Source: Evansella caseinilytica
GTDB taxonomy: Bacteria > Bacillota > Bacilli > Bacillales > Salisediminibacteriaceae
Direction of reading: 5' to 3'
Assembly (NCBI RefSeq): GCF_900107275.1
Contig: NZ_FNPI01000006.1
Coordinates: forward strand, 124,001 to 188,000
DNA: 64,000 nt
Each line of letters opens with the position of its first letter. Positions within the stretch are counted from its first letter, which is position 1. This document shows, piece after piece, positions 51,429 through 60,488 of this stretch. A model generated the notes under the pieces. It saw only the letters and a list, made by a program, of their open reading frames with translations, searched no databases and was not told the origin of the DNA. Made by a program: the position numbers and the translations under genes.

Positions 51429-51854
51429 ATGATCTACTTATATGTTCTCGCTGCAGCCATTTTTACTATCGGGTTTGCGGCGATTTTTCATGGTTTAATG
51501 AACACGATCATCAATGGCGATAACGAGGTGGACGCAAAGGCAATCGACCGGCTGCAGACGAAGCTGTTTATCAGAACGGCGATCCTTGAAGCAGTTCCGA
51601 TATTGCTGCTTTTGTTTACCTTCATTACGTTGGAACCGGAGCCGGGGATGTCTATCGTGCTTCCGGCCGCACTTATCTTATTATTTGTGGCGGTGAGCGC
51701 GCTTCGCATTTTTCAATCATTCCGCGATGCCAAAGGAAGTCTGGACGGTGAAGAGTTAAAGAAGAAAATAACGGCGATGTTATTTGTGGCGCTGCCTCTT
51801 CTTGGCGCTATCCCGCTGATTGCCATCGTATTTTTATTCATTCATGCAGGGTAA
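51429..51854 (+). CDS. Four-helix membrane protein with ATP-synthase-c-like hairpin
   Basis: 141 residues, four predicted helices. The stretch RLQTKLFIRTAILEAVPILLL closely follows the loop and second helix of F-type ATP synthase subunit c (R-x-x-L/I-Q-T-x-M/L-F-I-G-x-A-L-V-E-A-x-P-I), including the carboxylate that binds the coupling ion (Glu in LEAVPI). Subunit c itself is about 70 residues and lies in the atp operon; this gene is alone and has an extra helical hairpin. A role in ion movement is possible but unproven. GAAAGGATG precedes the ATG by eight bases. Confidence 0.6.
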   Translation: MIYLYVLAAAIFTIGFAAIFHGLMNTIINGDNEVDAKAIDRLQTKLFIRTAILEAVPILLLLFTFITLEPEPGMSIVLPAALILLFVAVSALRIFQSFRDAKGSLDGEELKKKITAMLFVALPLLGAIPLIAIVFLFIHAG

Positions 51855-52192
51855 ATTGAACTGGATGTCCCCTCACGCTTCTTAACTGGACTTTTGAACC
51901 AGGCTGTATCTGCAATAGCTGATGCTTATCGGCAAGAAGTACTAGTGTGATCTAGTAATTGGGTAGCAGCCACTAACAAAGCGGGCAGTTTCCTTGCGTT
52001 GGGAGGAAGCTGCTCAACAATAAGAAACCCTTTTTTTAGGTAATTCCCCATGAATTAACTCTATATTGAAAAAGTAATAAATATGCAACGTCTGTATGCT
52101 AATATACCATCTCCTGAAGGGCAACATCCTAGCAGCTATTGCCAACAATGGATATACCGCTGATGATAGCCCTTACAAAATGAAAAATTAAT

Positions 52193-52221
52193 TTGCAACG
52201 TGGTGCTGACTGTGTTATGAT
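52193..52221 (+). promoter_or_regulatory. csp promoter
   Basis: TTGCAA (52193) and TATGAT (52216) with a 17-base spacer, giving a leader of about 110 bases. Long leaders of cold-shock genes often refold with temperature; no specific motif was identified. The stretch 51855-52192 holds only a weak GCAGTTTCCT / AGGAAGCTGC hairpin near 51987. Confidence 0.65.
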
Positions 52222-52335
52222 CAATAAGTAAATGATTTTGAAATCGAAAAACGTTTTTCGGCCTCAAAGCAAGGCATGAAATGGTTTTACGGTATTCAAA
52301 GATTTAACTTTTTATTTTTTAAGGAGGCCGTTAAC

Positions 52336-52533
52336 ATGACTGGCAAAGTAAAATGGTTTAATGCAGAAAAAGGTTTCGGATTTATCGAGCGTGAAGATGG
52401 AGACGACGTATTCGTACACTTCTCTGCAATCCAATCGGAAGGTTTCAAAACTTTAGAAGAAGGCCAAGAAGTTGAATTCGAAATTGTTGAAGGCGACCGT
52501 GGTCCTCAAGCAGCAAACGTTGTAAGACTTTAA
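52336..52533 (+). CDS. csp: Cold-shock protein
   Basis: 65 residues, one cold-shock domain. [13 protein letters not shown] and DVFVHFSAI are the RNP1 and RNP2 single-strand nucleic-acid-binding motifs. It acts as an RNA chaperone during cold adaptation and stationary phase. The start follows TTAAGGAGGCC. Codon use is that of a highly expressed gene. Which of the usual paralogues (CspB, CspC, CspD) it is cannot be decided. Confidence 0.96.
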   Translation: MTGKVKWFNAEKGFGFIEREDGDDVFVHFSAIQSEGFKTLEEGQEVEFEIVEGDRGPQAANVVRL

Positions 52534-52567
52534 TTCCTTCACGGATTAAATCATACCAATAGCGCAT

Positions 52568-52604
52568 GGGTCTGTTCCTAGAAATGGGAATAGGCCTTTT
52601 TAGC
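52568..52604 (+). terminator. csp terminator
   Basis: GGTCTGTTCC / GGAATAGGCC stem followed by TTTTTA. Confidence 0.8.
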
Positions 52605-52697
52605 TACTTCGACACGAAGAGGATCGGCTGTCGTTCCAAAACAACTGCAAGCGTAACGATCTTTTGGAAAACAAGCGAAGGAAAGCGGGTATCAGCG

Positions 52698-53105
52698 GTG
52701 AAAAAACAAGGATTCATCCTTATAGCTATTTTTATCGGCGGAGCATTGGGCACGATGTTTCGCTACACGATCAATCTGCAGGTAATTCATCTTCTTTTTC
52801 CATTGGGCACAGTAGTGGAAAATGTGATCGGCAGCCTGCTTCTTGGAGCAGTAACCGGTTATATTTTAATAAAAAAAATACCAGTAGTTTTAAAAGAAGG
52901 AATCGGTGTCGGATTTTGCGGCGGGTTTACAACGATGTCGACATTGGCGGCAGACACAGTTCATTTAGTCGGAGAAGCGCATGTTGAATCCCTTCTTGTG
53001 TATATTAGTGTATCGTTGTTTGGCGGGCTTTTGGCAGCGTTTTTCGGCATGAAGCTTGGAAGCGTCATCGCCCGGAGCAAGCAGAAGGAAGGTGCGGCAG
53101 AATGA
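52698..53105 (+). CDS. crcB: Fluoride channel subunit CrcB/Fluc 1
   Basis: 135 residues, four helices. GGALGTMFRY at the N-terminus and GFCGGFTTMST in the middle are the Fluc signature, the latter lining the fluoride path. Fluc dimers export F- and protect against fluoride. GTG 52698 is preferred; the frame runs further upstream into the csp terminator. The second crcB overlaps its stop by four bases (ATGA). I looked for a fluoride riboswitch upstream and did not recognise one. Confidence 0.9.
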   Translation: MKKQGFILIAIFIGGALGTMFRYTINLQVIHLLFPLGTVVENVIGSLLLGAVTGYILIKKIPVVLKEGIGVGFCGGFTTMSTLAADTVHLVGEAHVESLLVYISVSLFGGLLAAFFGMKLGSVIARSKQKEGAAE

Positions 53106-53476
53106 ACGTGTTGTTGGTGGCGATCGGCGGCGGCTTGGGAGCGGTAGCAAGATATCTCCTCGGGGTTTGGGTCAAAGACAATACAAAGCAAAGAACGATT
53201 CCGACAGCGATGCTGTCCGTCAATTTGCTTGGCGCCTTCGGCTTGGGACTATTTTTTCATTTCATGTACGGAGAGATTCCGGAGCATGCCTATGAGCAGC
53301 GACCGTATTTAATTTTTGGCATCGGCTTCTTCGGCGCATTTACCACTTTCTCGACCTTTAGTATTGAAGCGGTAACCTTAATGCAGAAACAGAAATGGGG
53401 TCCTTTTTTTACATATCTTTTGTTGACTATCGGAGGAAGTATTCTATTCTTTTCATTAGGCTTGATCATTTTTTAG
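53102..53476 (+). CDS. crcB: Fluoride channel subunit CrcB/Fluc 2
   Basis: 124 residues, four helices; GGGLGAVARY and GFFGAFTTFSTFS are the signature motifs. Paired crcB genes are usual in Bacillus and probably yield a heterodimer. It starts inside the stop of the first crcB gene. A hairpin with GAAAGCCACTGAA / TTCAGTGGCTTC arms follows at 53574, without a clear T-tract. Confidence 0.9.
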   Translation: MNVLLVAIGGGLGAVARYLLGVWVKDNTKQRTIPTAMLSVNLLGAFGLGLFFHFMYGEIPEHAYEQRPYLIFGIGFFGAFTTFSTFSIEAVTLMQKQKWGPFFTYLLLTIGGSILFFSLGLIIF

Positions 53477-53682
53477 CCGCTGTAGTGACACGTCCGCCGT
53501 GTCCCTTAGAAGCGGTGCCGCTTGAATGTGCAGCTGTAGCACGCAGGCAACAATTGAGATGCCGAAGGGGGATGAAAGCCACTGAAAAAGTTGTTTCATT
53601 CAGTGGCTTCGGGTGCCTTCGACATTGTTGAACACACCCCTTAAGACACCCTGCGCTTATTTGAACTTGCCGAACAGTTCCG

Positions 53683-54264
53683 TTACTTGTTTGTCGGCTC
53701 CGTGCGTGTTTCGCGTTCCCAGGCTTCAAAAATCAGCTTTTTCCTTACCTCTGTCTCGAACCCTTGAATGAAATTCTCCAGGCGATTATTCATTTCCTCA
53801 TCAAGCTGCAGGTCCGAAGTTGTTTCTTTCTGGCTGATGGCAAACTGCTGGGGTATAACGAGACCATGAAGATTGCGGAACACGAGACGTAGATGATTTA
53901 ACGTATTTGTTCCTGCTTTTAATCCTCCGGTGGTTGTTACCAAGCCGATCGGTGTATTGACAAACTCCTTGGAGCCTAAATAATCCAGCAGATTTTTGAT
54001 CGCCCCTGAGTAAGAGCCGTGATATTCAGGAGCCCCGGCGATAATTCCATCGGCATTGACCAGCACTTCCGATACTTTGACGATCGCTTCCGGTGTCTCC
54101 ATTCCTGGATCGTAGACAGGTAATTGTAATGCGCGGACATCAATCAGCGATGTCCGTGCTCCGCCGGCTTGGAGCTTAACTGCGATTTTTTCCAATAGTT
54201 TTTTTGTGTAGGACTCGGTTCTCATGCTGCCGTTAATCAATACAATACTAGAAGTTTTTTGCAT
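53683..54264 (-). CDS. NADPH-dependent FMN reductase / azoreductase-like flavoprotein
   Basis: 193 residues, flavodoxin-like. NGSMRTESYTKKL is the FMN phosphate loop; APEYHGSYSGAIKNLLDYL is the NADPH-dependent reductase signature. It reduces FMN, quinones or azo compounds. Four ATG codons follow AGAAGGAG directly; the last one (54264) has the right spacing and is taken. Transcribed leftwards, divergent from csaA. Confidence 0.85.
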   Translation of the reverse strand: MQKTSSIVLINGSMRTESYTKKLLEKIAVKLQAGGARTSLIDVRALQLPVYDPGMETPEAIVKVSEVLVNADGIIAGAPEYHGSYSGAIKNLLDYLGSKEFVNTPIGLVTTTGGLKAGTNTLNHLRLVFRNLHGLVIPQQFAISQKETTSDLQLDEEMNNRLENFIQGFETEVRKKLIFEAWERETRTEPTNK

Positions 54265-54481
54265 CATCATCATCTCCTTCTAAGCCCCGTTTTTCTCCTG
54301 TGTTTTTCACCTCGTTCAGGCATCATTAAGGAGAACATTATTTTTGTGAAAAATCGAAACTTTTGATTAAATAAATTATAGCAAAGGTAAAAACGTAATC
54401 CTAAAACCTTGCTTGCGTCGTACGTTCTTTTACTGAGCATGTAAGGAAAAAGTGTGGAATCAGGACAGGGAGGAGCAACAA

Positions 54482-54814
54482 ATGGCAACGATTGATGATT
54501 TTGACAAACTCGATCTCAGAGTGGGAACAGTAACGGAGGCGTATCCGTTTCCGGAAGCGAGGGTGCCGGCAATCAAGCTTTTCATTGACTTTGGCGACGA
54601 GGTCGGAGTAAAGCAATCCAGCGCCCAGATCACAAAGCGCTATCAACCGGAATCACTTATCGGCAGACAAGTAGTTGCCGTCGTCAATTTTCCGCCAAGG
54701 AGAATCGCCGGCTTTCAATCGGAAGTGCTGGTCATGGGCGGTATTCTGGAAGCTGGAGATGTCGTTCTTCTTCGTTTGGATGAGCCCGTGCCAAATGGGA
54801 CAAAAATTTCATGA
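54482..54814 (+). CDS. csaA: CsaA, tRNA-binding-domain chaperone
   Basis: 110 residues, exactly the CsaA length. One OB-fold EMAP/tRNA-binding domain: DLRVGTVTEAYPFPEARVPA, KQSSAQITKRY and FQSEVLVMGG are the family motifs. B. subtilis CsaA binds Sec precursors and has chaperone activity; tRNA binding is also known. GGGAGGAGCAAC precedes the ATG. Monocistronic. The next 227 bases hold no supported gene. Confidence 0.92.
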   Translation: MATIDDFDKLDLRVGTVTEAYPFPEARVPAIKLFIDFGDEVGVKQSSAQITKRYQPESLIGRQVVAVVNFPPRRIAGFQSEVLVMGGILEAGDVVLLRLDEPVPNGTKIS

Positions 54815-55041
54815 GGTGGAAAATTGGTAATTGTTGCTGGAAACAAACGTCTGGTGAGCATACACCGGGTACTGCTGGAGACGCATGAAGCGCAAACAGC
54901 ATCGTACATAGGTATCCAGGTTTTAATGAGGGTGTCGCGACGGTGCGCCGTGGCGATCCCCATGCCCTTCAGAGTGAAAGAGCTGTTGCCGGCAGCGTGG
55001 CCAAGGGGGATCAGCCCAAGCATAAGAAAGCCGCCGCATGC

Positions 55042-55929
55042 TTACAACGTAATATCGAAGCGGCGGGAACCGACCAATTCCTCGTCGAGATACACTTCCA
55101 CTAAATATTCCCCTGTATCTGCTTGCGGCCCTTCCGCGTCAAGAAGATTTAATTTTACCTTATCAGATGAAAAAAACGTATAGGATTTTTCATGAATCAG
55201 CGTCCAGCTTTTACCCGTATTTTCCCGATGGAACAACTGAACATGAAATACTTGCCCCGCTACTGCTGTCTCGCCGTGATAAAGGAGCTGGATCGATGAT
55301 TGATATTTTTCAAATACCGGCAGCTCTTTGTTCATGACATCAACGATAGATTCAGGCGCGCCGGTATATTCGTCAAACACAAATATTCCTTTTGGAAGCG
55401 TTCCGGTGTTATACCAGGAGTACACAATCTGCAGCGGAACGGCAAGACAAGCCGCAGCAATGACCGGAACGAGGATTCCGCTTGCCAACGACTTACCTTT
55501 CTTATTAAACAGCGGTGCAATTGGCTGCTTCTGTTCTTGTTTATCAATGAGCGTCCTTGCATGTCCGGCGTAAAGAGCGTTTCCCTGCCAGCCGAAAAAA
55601 GTGGAAATCAGCAATAAGAAAATACCAGGAAGTAGTAACAGACTTATCTCAGGAAGGGATGTATAATAAATAATAAACGGAATAATCAGGGTGGAAAGCG
55701 AGATGAATAATACACCGCCGAAGTAGATGAACACAAAGCTGTACATAAAACGATATGCAAGCCAAAAAGGGGTCAACAAAAACGCGGCCCAATTCCAGTC
55801 AAAGCCGGTGTGGTGATCGTTTTTCCATTTTTTACAATAATAGCTTGTGTTATCTTGCACAATGTCCGCAACTTTGTCTCTATAACCTGAATCGTGAAGG
55901 ATGCGTTGAGAAAACTCTTTTCTGTTCAT
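55042..55929 (-). CDS. DUF2628 membrane protein
   Basis: 295 residues. FDWNWAAFLLTPFWLAYRFMY at about 40-60 is the DUF2628 signature, followed by three helices to about 130; a further helix near 155-175 separates the cytoplasmic part from a C-terminal beta domain (about 190-295) that would lie outside. Function unknown. ATG 55929 follows GAGAGGGGC; an ATG 18 bases upstream overlaps this site. A family A repeat (A7) lies just upstream. Confidence 0.75.
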   Translation of the reverse strand: MNRKEFSQRILHDSGYRDKVADIVQDNTSYYCKKWKNDHHTGFDWNWAAFLLTPFWLAYRFMYSFVFIYFGGVLFISLSTLIIPFIIYYTSLPEISLLLLPGIFLLLISTFFGWQGNALYAGHARTLIDKQEQKQPIAPLFNKKGKSLASGILVPVIAAACLAVPLQIVYSWYNTGTLPKGIFVFDEYTGAPESIVDVMNKELPVFEKYQSSIQLLYHGETAVAGQVFHVQLFHRENTGKSWTLIHEKSYTFFSSDKVKLNLLDAEGPQADTGEYLVEVYLDEELVGSRRFDITL

Positions 55930-55977
55930 TGCCAAAGCCCCTCTCATGGAATCTTCAATATTTTATCATGTTTTAGA

Positions 55978-56104
55978 GTGAAGGTCGAAAATGGCGGTTA
56001 CGAGCAGCGGAACGTACACAGAAACGTACAGGAGCAGCGGAGAGACAACGCTAACGTTGACATTCGCAGGTGCTGTTTCCCGGAGTTTTTGAACATCCTC
56101 TAAA
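55978..56104. repeat. Family A repeat, copy A7 (left end lost)
   Basis: CGAGCAGCGGAACGTACAC and GAAACGTACAGGAGCAGCGG form the core; CCCGGAGTTTTTGAACATCC is the right end. The TGTTCAAAAAGGAGG left end is missing. Upstream of the DUF2628 gene. Confidence 0.75.
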
Positions 56105-56331
56105 TAAAGAAAAAAAACAGCCGATGTAATAAACAGATAGATTTATATAAATAGTTGAGCGGGAACTGCACATCGTGCATTGAAACCAGCAAATATTAAA
56201 CAATTGTTTAAGACAACGCAATAGAGGAAAAGGGGAGAGCTCCCTTTTCAGCATCCTTGCAGGGTATCCCCTAATTTTGAACGTCATCTAATGGTCAGGC
56301 TCTTTTCTAAACAGTTAGTCAAAGCTTGCTT

Positions 56332-56541
56332 TGGGGCTGTGTCAAAAGCCAAAACTATTTTAAAAATATCAGGACAATGGCTCCGTGCTTGTCTCTTCCT
56401 CTGCAAGCACAGCTTCGATGACTCTCCGTCGAGACAACTCGATGGGAAAGGCATCGTAGCTTTGCTCGTCGCTGCACGCTCGATAGGAAAAAACCACTCC
56501 TATCGGGCTTTTGAAAAGCTGCAGCGGCTTCAAAAGCAATA
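56332..56541. repeat. Modular family B repeat, copy B3 (end hairpin lost)
   Basis: About 210 bp, over 90 percent identical by eye to copies B2 and B4 from GGGGCTGTGTCAAAAGCC to GCAGCGGCTTC, but it lacks the terminal hairpin. It lies 45 bases before the lipoprotein gene at 56586. Confidence 0.85.
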
Positions 56542-56585
56542 AAGTTTACGAGAATAGCCAATAGTTGAAAACAGGAGGCCATCGC

Positions 56586-57185
56586 ATGAAAAAATTTATT
56601 TTCTTTCTCTTATTATCCATACTAGTCGTTTCCGGATGTCAATCAGAAGAAGCGCAACAATCGGATGATCTGCCGTACAGGTATATTCAGGAGGAGTTTT
56701 CCTATTCTCCGTTTGCATATCCGGATCATTGGGACGTTGTTTCTGTTCAATCAGAAGTATCGCTCCAATACAAGGATGATGAAGCACCGGAAAATCATGC
56801 ATACTCGGATGTGCCGTATCGTTATACAATTGAATTCGGCAAAGAGGCTTCCAAAAATAATGTAACGGAAAAAGAGATGGAAAGATACAATGAACAGCAG
56901 GCATTGAAAGGGGAAACGAACCGCCAGCATTATTATCATACTTATAATGAAAATTATGCTACGGTGGACATGAGCAAAAACGGTTTTGTCAGACTGATTT
57001 CGCAGGTGGAAGAGGCGGAGGAATGGGAGATTTCCGGAGAAGATTTCCTTGTTTTGCGCAATGATAATGAATGGATTGTCAACTGGTATAAAGATGGAAC
57101 CTATTATGACATCTTTATCCGGAAGGATGCGGAAATTACCACCGCAGAAGCGTGTCGCGAGCTTTTGGAGCTGATGTTTTTCTGA
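56586..57185 (+). CDS. Putative lipoprotein of unknown function
   Basis: 199 residues. Signal peptide with a clean lipobox VVSGC (Cys at about 18). The mature domain is mixed alpha/beta and acidic, with the closing region DGTYYDIFIRKDAEITTAEA reminiscent of PsbP/MOG1-type folds; this is a guess from the pattern. RBS AGGAGGCC. It stands alone between repeat B3 and the argS T-box leader. Confidence 0.65.
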   Translation: MKKFIFFLLLSILVVSGCQSEEAQQSDDLPYRYIQEEFSYSPFAYPDHWDVVSVQSEVSLQYKDDEAPENHAYSDVPYRYTIEFGKEASKNNVTEKEMERYNEQQALKGETNRQHYYHTYNENYATVDMSKNGFVRLISQVEEAEEWEISGEDFLVLRNDNEWIVNWYKDGTYYDIFIRKDAEITTAEACRELLELMFF

Positions 57186-57258
57186 TCTTTTTCCAGGTAC
57201 CGCAAGTAACAGCGAGCCTGCGGATAAAACGGTTGCTTCGGTTTTTATTTCGGACTGC

Positions 57259-57287
57259 TTGAATTTTTTATCAGTATCCTGTATGAT
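57259..57287 (+). promoter_or_regulatory. argS promoter
   Basis: TTGAAT (57259) and TATGAT (57282) with a 17-base spacer; transcription would start near 57294, just before the T-box leader. Confidence 0.75.
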
Positions 57288-57293
57288 TGTGAA

Positions 57294-57534
57294 AAAATAA
57301 ATGATACCGAATTCGATGAGGAAGAGAGTACGTGTACGTAGTCCCAGCAGCGAGCCGGGGGTGGTGAAAGCCCGGTGGAAGACGATTCATGGAAGCGCAC
57401 TTCTGAGAAGTCCCCTTGAAATATCAGTAGAGGGAGACCGGATCCCGGTCCGTTATCCGGTAAGTGGTTTGATAAACAACAAGAGTGGTACCGCGGGAAT
57501 TCTCGTCTCTATATTTCATATAGAGGCGTTTTTT
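57294..57534 (+). promoter_or_regulatory. T-box leader of argS
   Basis: The hallmark T-box sequence AGAGTGGTACCGCGG is at 57482-57496, followed by a terminator stem CGTCTCTATAT / ATATAGAGGCG and TTTTTT (57504-57534). Stem I is recognisable: GATGAGGAAGAG at its base, the AGCCGGGGGTGGTG-AAAGCCCGGT distal part, and GCGCACTTCTGAG on the 3' side. A CGC triplet at 57396-57398 could be the arginine specifier. Uncharged tRNA-Arg would pair with the T-box and prevent termination, raising argS expression when arginine is short. Confidence 0.93.
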
Positions 57535-57621
57535 ATGTGCGCCCGGCAAAAGAAGGAGGCGTGGGAACGAAAGCCGGAAAGAAAACTAATCACATCTAAA
57601 TTCGCAGAAAGGAAGAGGACG

Positions 57622-59325
57622 ATGGAATGGAAACAAATTTTTGCCGACGCGATATTTGCAGCTATGAAAAAGACAGCGTTGGAAAAGAAAGTGATGTATT
57701 CACTTATCGAACATCCAAAGCATGAGCAGCATGGGGATCTGGCATTTCCTTGTTTTCAGCTGGCAAAACACCTCAGAAAGGCACCGAATAAAATAGCGGA
57801 AGAGCTTGCCGCTAATTTATCAAACTCCTATATTGAGAAAGCCGAAGCGGTCGGTCCTTACGTCAATGTATTTTTTCACAAAGCGACAGCAGGGCGGGAT
57901 ATCTTGACGGAAATCCTTTCGGAGCAAGGAGAATATGGGAGCTCGAAGCAAAGAGGCAAGGGCAAAGTCGTGATAGACTTTTCTTCGCCCAACATCGCCA
58001 AGCCCTTCTCCATGGGGCATCTCCGCTCGACGGTTATTGGACAGGCGCTCGCAAATCTAGCGGAAAAAAACGGCTACCAGGCTGTCAAAATCAATCATCT
58101 TGGCGACTGGGGCACACAGTTTGGGAAATTGATGGCAGCTTATAAAAAATGGGGTGACGAGAGGGAATTGAAGGCACAGCCGATTTCGACCTTGTTAAAG
58201 CTTTATGTCCGTTTTCATGAGGAAGCGGAGAACAACCCGAAGCTGCTTGCGGAAGGCAGGCAGTGGTTTCAGCGGCTGGAGACGAAGGATCGAGAAGCGG
58301 AAGCCCTTTGGCGCTGGTTCAGAGACGAGTCGATAAAGGCGTTTGAAAAGGTGTATCAGTTACTAGGCATTACCTTCGATGCGGTCCAGGGAGAAAGTTT
58401 TTACAACGACCGGATGTCAGCTGTTGTAAAGGAACTGGAAGACAAGCATCTCCTTGAAGAATCGGATGGGGCTAAAGTCGTTCAGGCGGGGGATGATATG
58501 CCGCCTTGCCTGATACAAAAAACGGATGGAACGACGTTATATGCTACGAGGGATCTTGCAGCGGCTTTGTACCGAAAACAGGAATACGATTTTGCGAGCT
58601 GCATGTATGTTGTCGGGGGAGAACAGCAGCTGCATTTTCAGCAATTGTTCGCTGTTTTGGAAAAGATGGGCTATTCCTGGGCCGGCGATCTTGTTCATGT
58701 GCCATTCGGCTTGATTTTAAAGGACGGCAAGAAGATGTCGACGCGAAAAGGGAAAATCATTTTTCTGGAGCGGGTCATTCAGGAAGCCATCGATAAAGCG
58801 AAGAAAAATATATTGGAGAAAAATCCTCAGCTGCCGGATATCGGTGAAGTGGCTGAACAAGTTGGCGTCGGAGCGGTGATTTTCCATGATCTTAAGAATG
58901 AACGGATGGGAAATGTGGAATTCAACGTAAATCACATGCTGACGTTTGAAGGAGAGACGGGACCGTATGTCCAGTATACGGCGGCAAGAGCGCAGACATT
59001 GCTTGAAAAAGCCAGGCTGAAGGAAGGGGGATCGGCGGCGGAGATGGAGACTGTGACGATGGTCGACGAAGAAGCGTGGGAAGTCATCAAACTATTGGAG
59101 CAGTTTCCTTCCGAAGTGGTTCGCGCTTATGAGTCGTTGGAACCATCGGTGATTGCAAAATATCTTGTGCGGCTGTCCCAGGCGTTCAACTCTTATTACG
59201 GCAAGGTGAAAATCTTGTCCGGAGATGCAATGGAGCGTTCCCGGCTGGCAGTTGCCGGCTCCGTCATCATCGTGCTGAAGGAAGGTCTCCGCTTGCTGAA
59301 TATCCAATCACCACAGAAAATGTAA
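57622..59325 (+). CDS. argS: Arginyl-tRNA synthetase
   Basis: 567 residues, class I synthetase. N-terminal additional domain about 1-110, catalytic Rossmann core with SSPNIAKPFSMGHLRST (HIGH-type motif) and KKMSTRKG (KMSKS-type motif), and a C-terminal DALR anticodon-binding domain about 445-567. It charges tRNA-Arg. ATG 57622 behind GGAAGAGGAC is chosen; the frame stays open upstream through the T-box leader, which cannot be coding. The KMSTRKG variant is usual for this subtype of bacterial ArgRS. Confidence 0.95.
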   Translation: MEWKQIFADAIFAAMKKTALEKKVMYSLIEHPKHEQHGDLAFPCFQLAKHLRKAPNKIAEELAANLSNSYIEKAEAVGPYVNVFFHKATAGRDILTEILSEQGEYGSSKQRGKGKVVIDFSSPNIAKPFSMGHLRSTVIGQALANLAEKNGYQAVKINHLGDWGTQFGKLMAAYKKWGDERELKAQPISTLLKLYVRFHEEAENNPKLLAEGRQWFQRLETKDREAEALWRWFRDESIKAFEKVYQLLGITFDAVQGESFYNDRMSAVVKELEDKHLLEESDGAKVVQAGDDMPPCLIQKTDGTTLYATRDLAAALYRKQEYDFASCMYVVGGEQQLHFQQLFAVLEKMGYSWAGDLVHVPFGLILKDGKKMSTRKGKIIFLERVIQEAIDKAKKNILEKNPQLPDIGEVAEQVGVGAVIFHDLKNERMGNVEFNVNHMLTFEGETGPYVQYTAARAQTLLEKARLKEGGSAAEMETVTMVDEEAWEVIKLLEQFPSEVVRAYESLEPSVIAKYLVRLSQAFNSYYGKVKILSGDAMERSRLAVAGSVIIVLKEGLRLLNIQSPQKM

Positions 59326-59326
59326 G

Positions 59327-59366
59327 GGACCATGTCCCCGAATATTTTGTGAACATTCACAGTTAC
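59327..59366. repeat. GGGGACATGG-type palindromic repeat, copy 2
   Basis: GGGAC-CAT-GTCCC hairpin followed by CGAATATTTTGTGAACATTC. The same sequence lies inverted at 63497 (ATTCGGGGACATGGGG), and a relative lies upstream of cydA at 6011. It begins two bases after the argS stop. Confidence 0.6.
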
Positions 59367-59439
59367 TTCATCCTTTCTTCACAATTTCTCAGTAATGTGA
59401 AAGGTGTGACAGATGAGAGAACGGAGAGGAAGGATCGCA

Positions 59440-60486
59440 GTGGAACGGAAATCAGTGACAATGAAAAGCCGGTTTGCGGGAGGAATGGTGTTCATCGCCG
59501 TCCTGTTAGCTGCCTGTTCATCAGATAATGGAAGTGAGACGGAAGAATTAACGTTGGAAGATCCCTCGTTGTTAACGAAAACAACGGTTGATTTTCAAGG
59601 AGATGACTTTTTCACCGAGGCGGAGAAAATCGAGGTAACTCATATTCATGGATTAGGGTATGCGGGAAACGAGGATGTGATTTATTTTTCCACACATGAA
59701 GGAATCGCATATTATGACGATGGCACATGGTATTCCCCATCAGCGGAGTTCAATGATTACATGGGCTTCAATGCTGTGGAGGACGGCTTTTACGCAAGTG
59801 GACATCCAGGGAGAAACTCGAAATTCGGAAATATTGATCCTTTCGGTATTGTGAAAAGCGTTGATGGCGGCAAAAACATCTATGCGCTGGATTTGCTGGA
59901 GGAAATTGACTTTCACGTGAAAGGTGTAGGCTATTATACGAATGCGATATATGCATACAACCCGTATCCCAACAGCCGCATGTCCGATATGGGGCTATAC
60001 TACAGTCTGGACGATACAGAAACGTGGACAAAAAGCGAAATGATCAATCTCCCTGAAGAGGTGTATGATGCCGGAAACCATCCGCGCTACTTTATCGCCG
60101 TGCATCCGCGGCAGGAAAATGTCGTTGCCTTTGCGACATCGCAAGGATTATATCTCTCGGAGGATTATGGCGACAATTTTTCACCGACGAATATTCGAGT
60201 ACCGGTAATCACAATGACGTACTTCGAGGATGATCTTTACATGTCTGTCTGGACTGGACAGATTGAATTGATCCGTCTCGCGGCAGATGGCAACATTGCC
60301 AGCTTGCCCATTCCTGAGATGGATGAGCAGGACGCGATTCAATATATTGCAGTCAATCCGAATGATCAACAGGAAATTGTTTACATGACTTATATGGGAG
60401 ATGCCCACATCTCATACGATGGCGGAAATACGTGGACGCAGCTGATTGAAAAAACGTCTACCATCTCTGGTGAAAGCGGGGCATAA
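59440..60486 (+). CDS. F510_1955-type beta-propeller lipoprotein
   Basis: 348 residues. Lipoprotein signal with lipobox VLLAAC; then a sialidase-like/BNR beta-propeller, visible as repeated S-x-D-x-G-x-x-W-like blocks (GIVKSVDGGKNIYALDL, GLYLSEDYGDNFSP, AHISYDGGNTWTQL) and VTHIHGLGY near the start. Such proteins are annotated as F510_1955 family glycosylhydrolases in Bacillaceae and often lie near metal or respiratory genes; activity is unproven. GTG 59440 follows GAGAGGAAGGA; ATG 59461 is a second possibility. It is followed two bases later by the next gene. Confidence 0.75.
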   Translation: MERKSVTMKSRFAGGMVFIAVLLAACSSDNGSETEELTLEDPSLLTKTTVDFQGDDFFTEAEKIEVTHIHGLGYAGNEDVIYFSTHEGIAYYDDGTWYSPSAEFNDYMGFNAVEDGFYASGHPGRNSKFGNIDPFGIVKSVDGGKNIYALDLLEEIDFHVKGVGYYTNAIYAYNPYPNSRMSDMGLYYSLDDTETWTKSEMINLPEEVYDAGNHPRYFIAVHPRQENVVAFATSQGLYLSEDYGDNFSPTNIRVPVITMTYFEDDLYMSVWTGQIELIRLAADGNIASLPIPEMDEQDAIQYIAVNPNDQQEIVYMTYMGDAHISYDGGNTWTQLIEKTSTISGESGA

Positions 60487-60488
60487 GC

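Noticed and set aside
52560-52698. Fluoride riboswitch upstream of crcB
   Set aside because: Searched for the crcB motif because of the gene context, but the stretch holds the csp terminator and no matching conserved segments.
54824-55023. Frames on both strands between csaA and the DUF2628 gene
   Set aside because: Neither strand shows a start signal or a recognisable motif; composition is balanced and no family pattern was seen.
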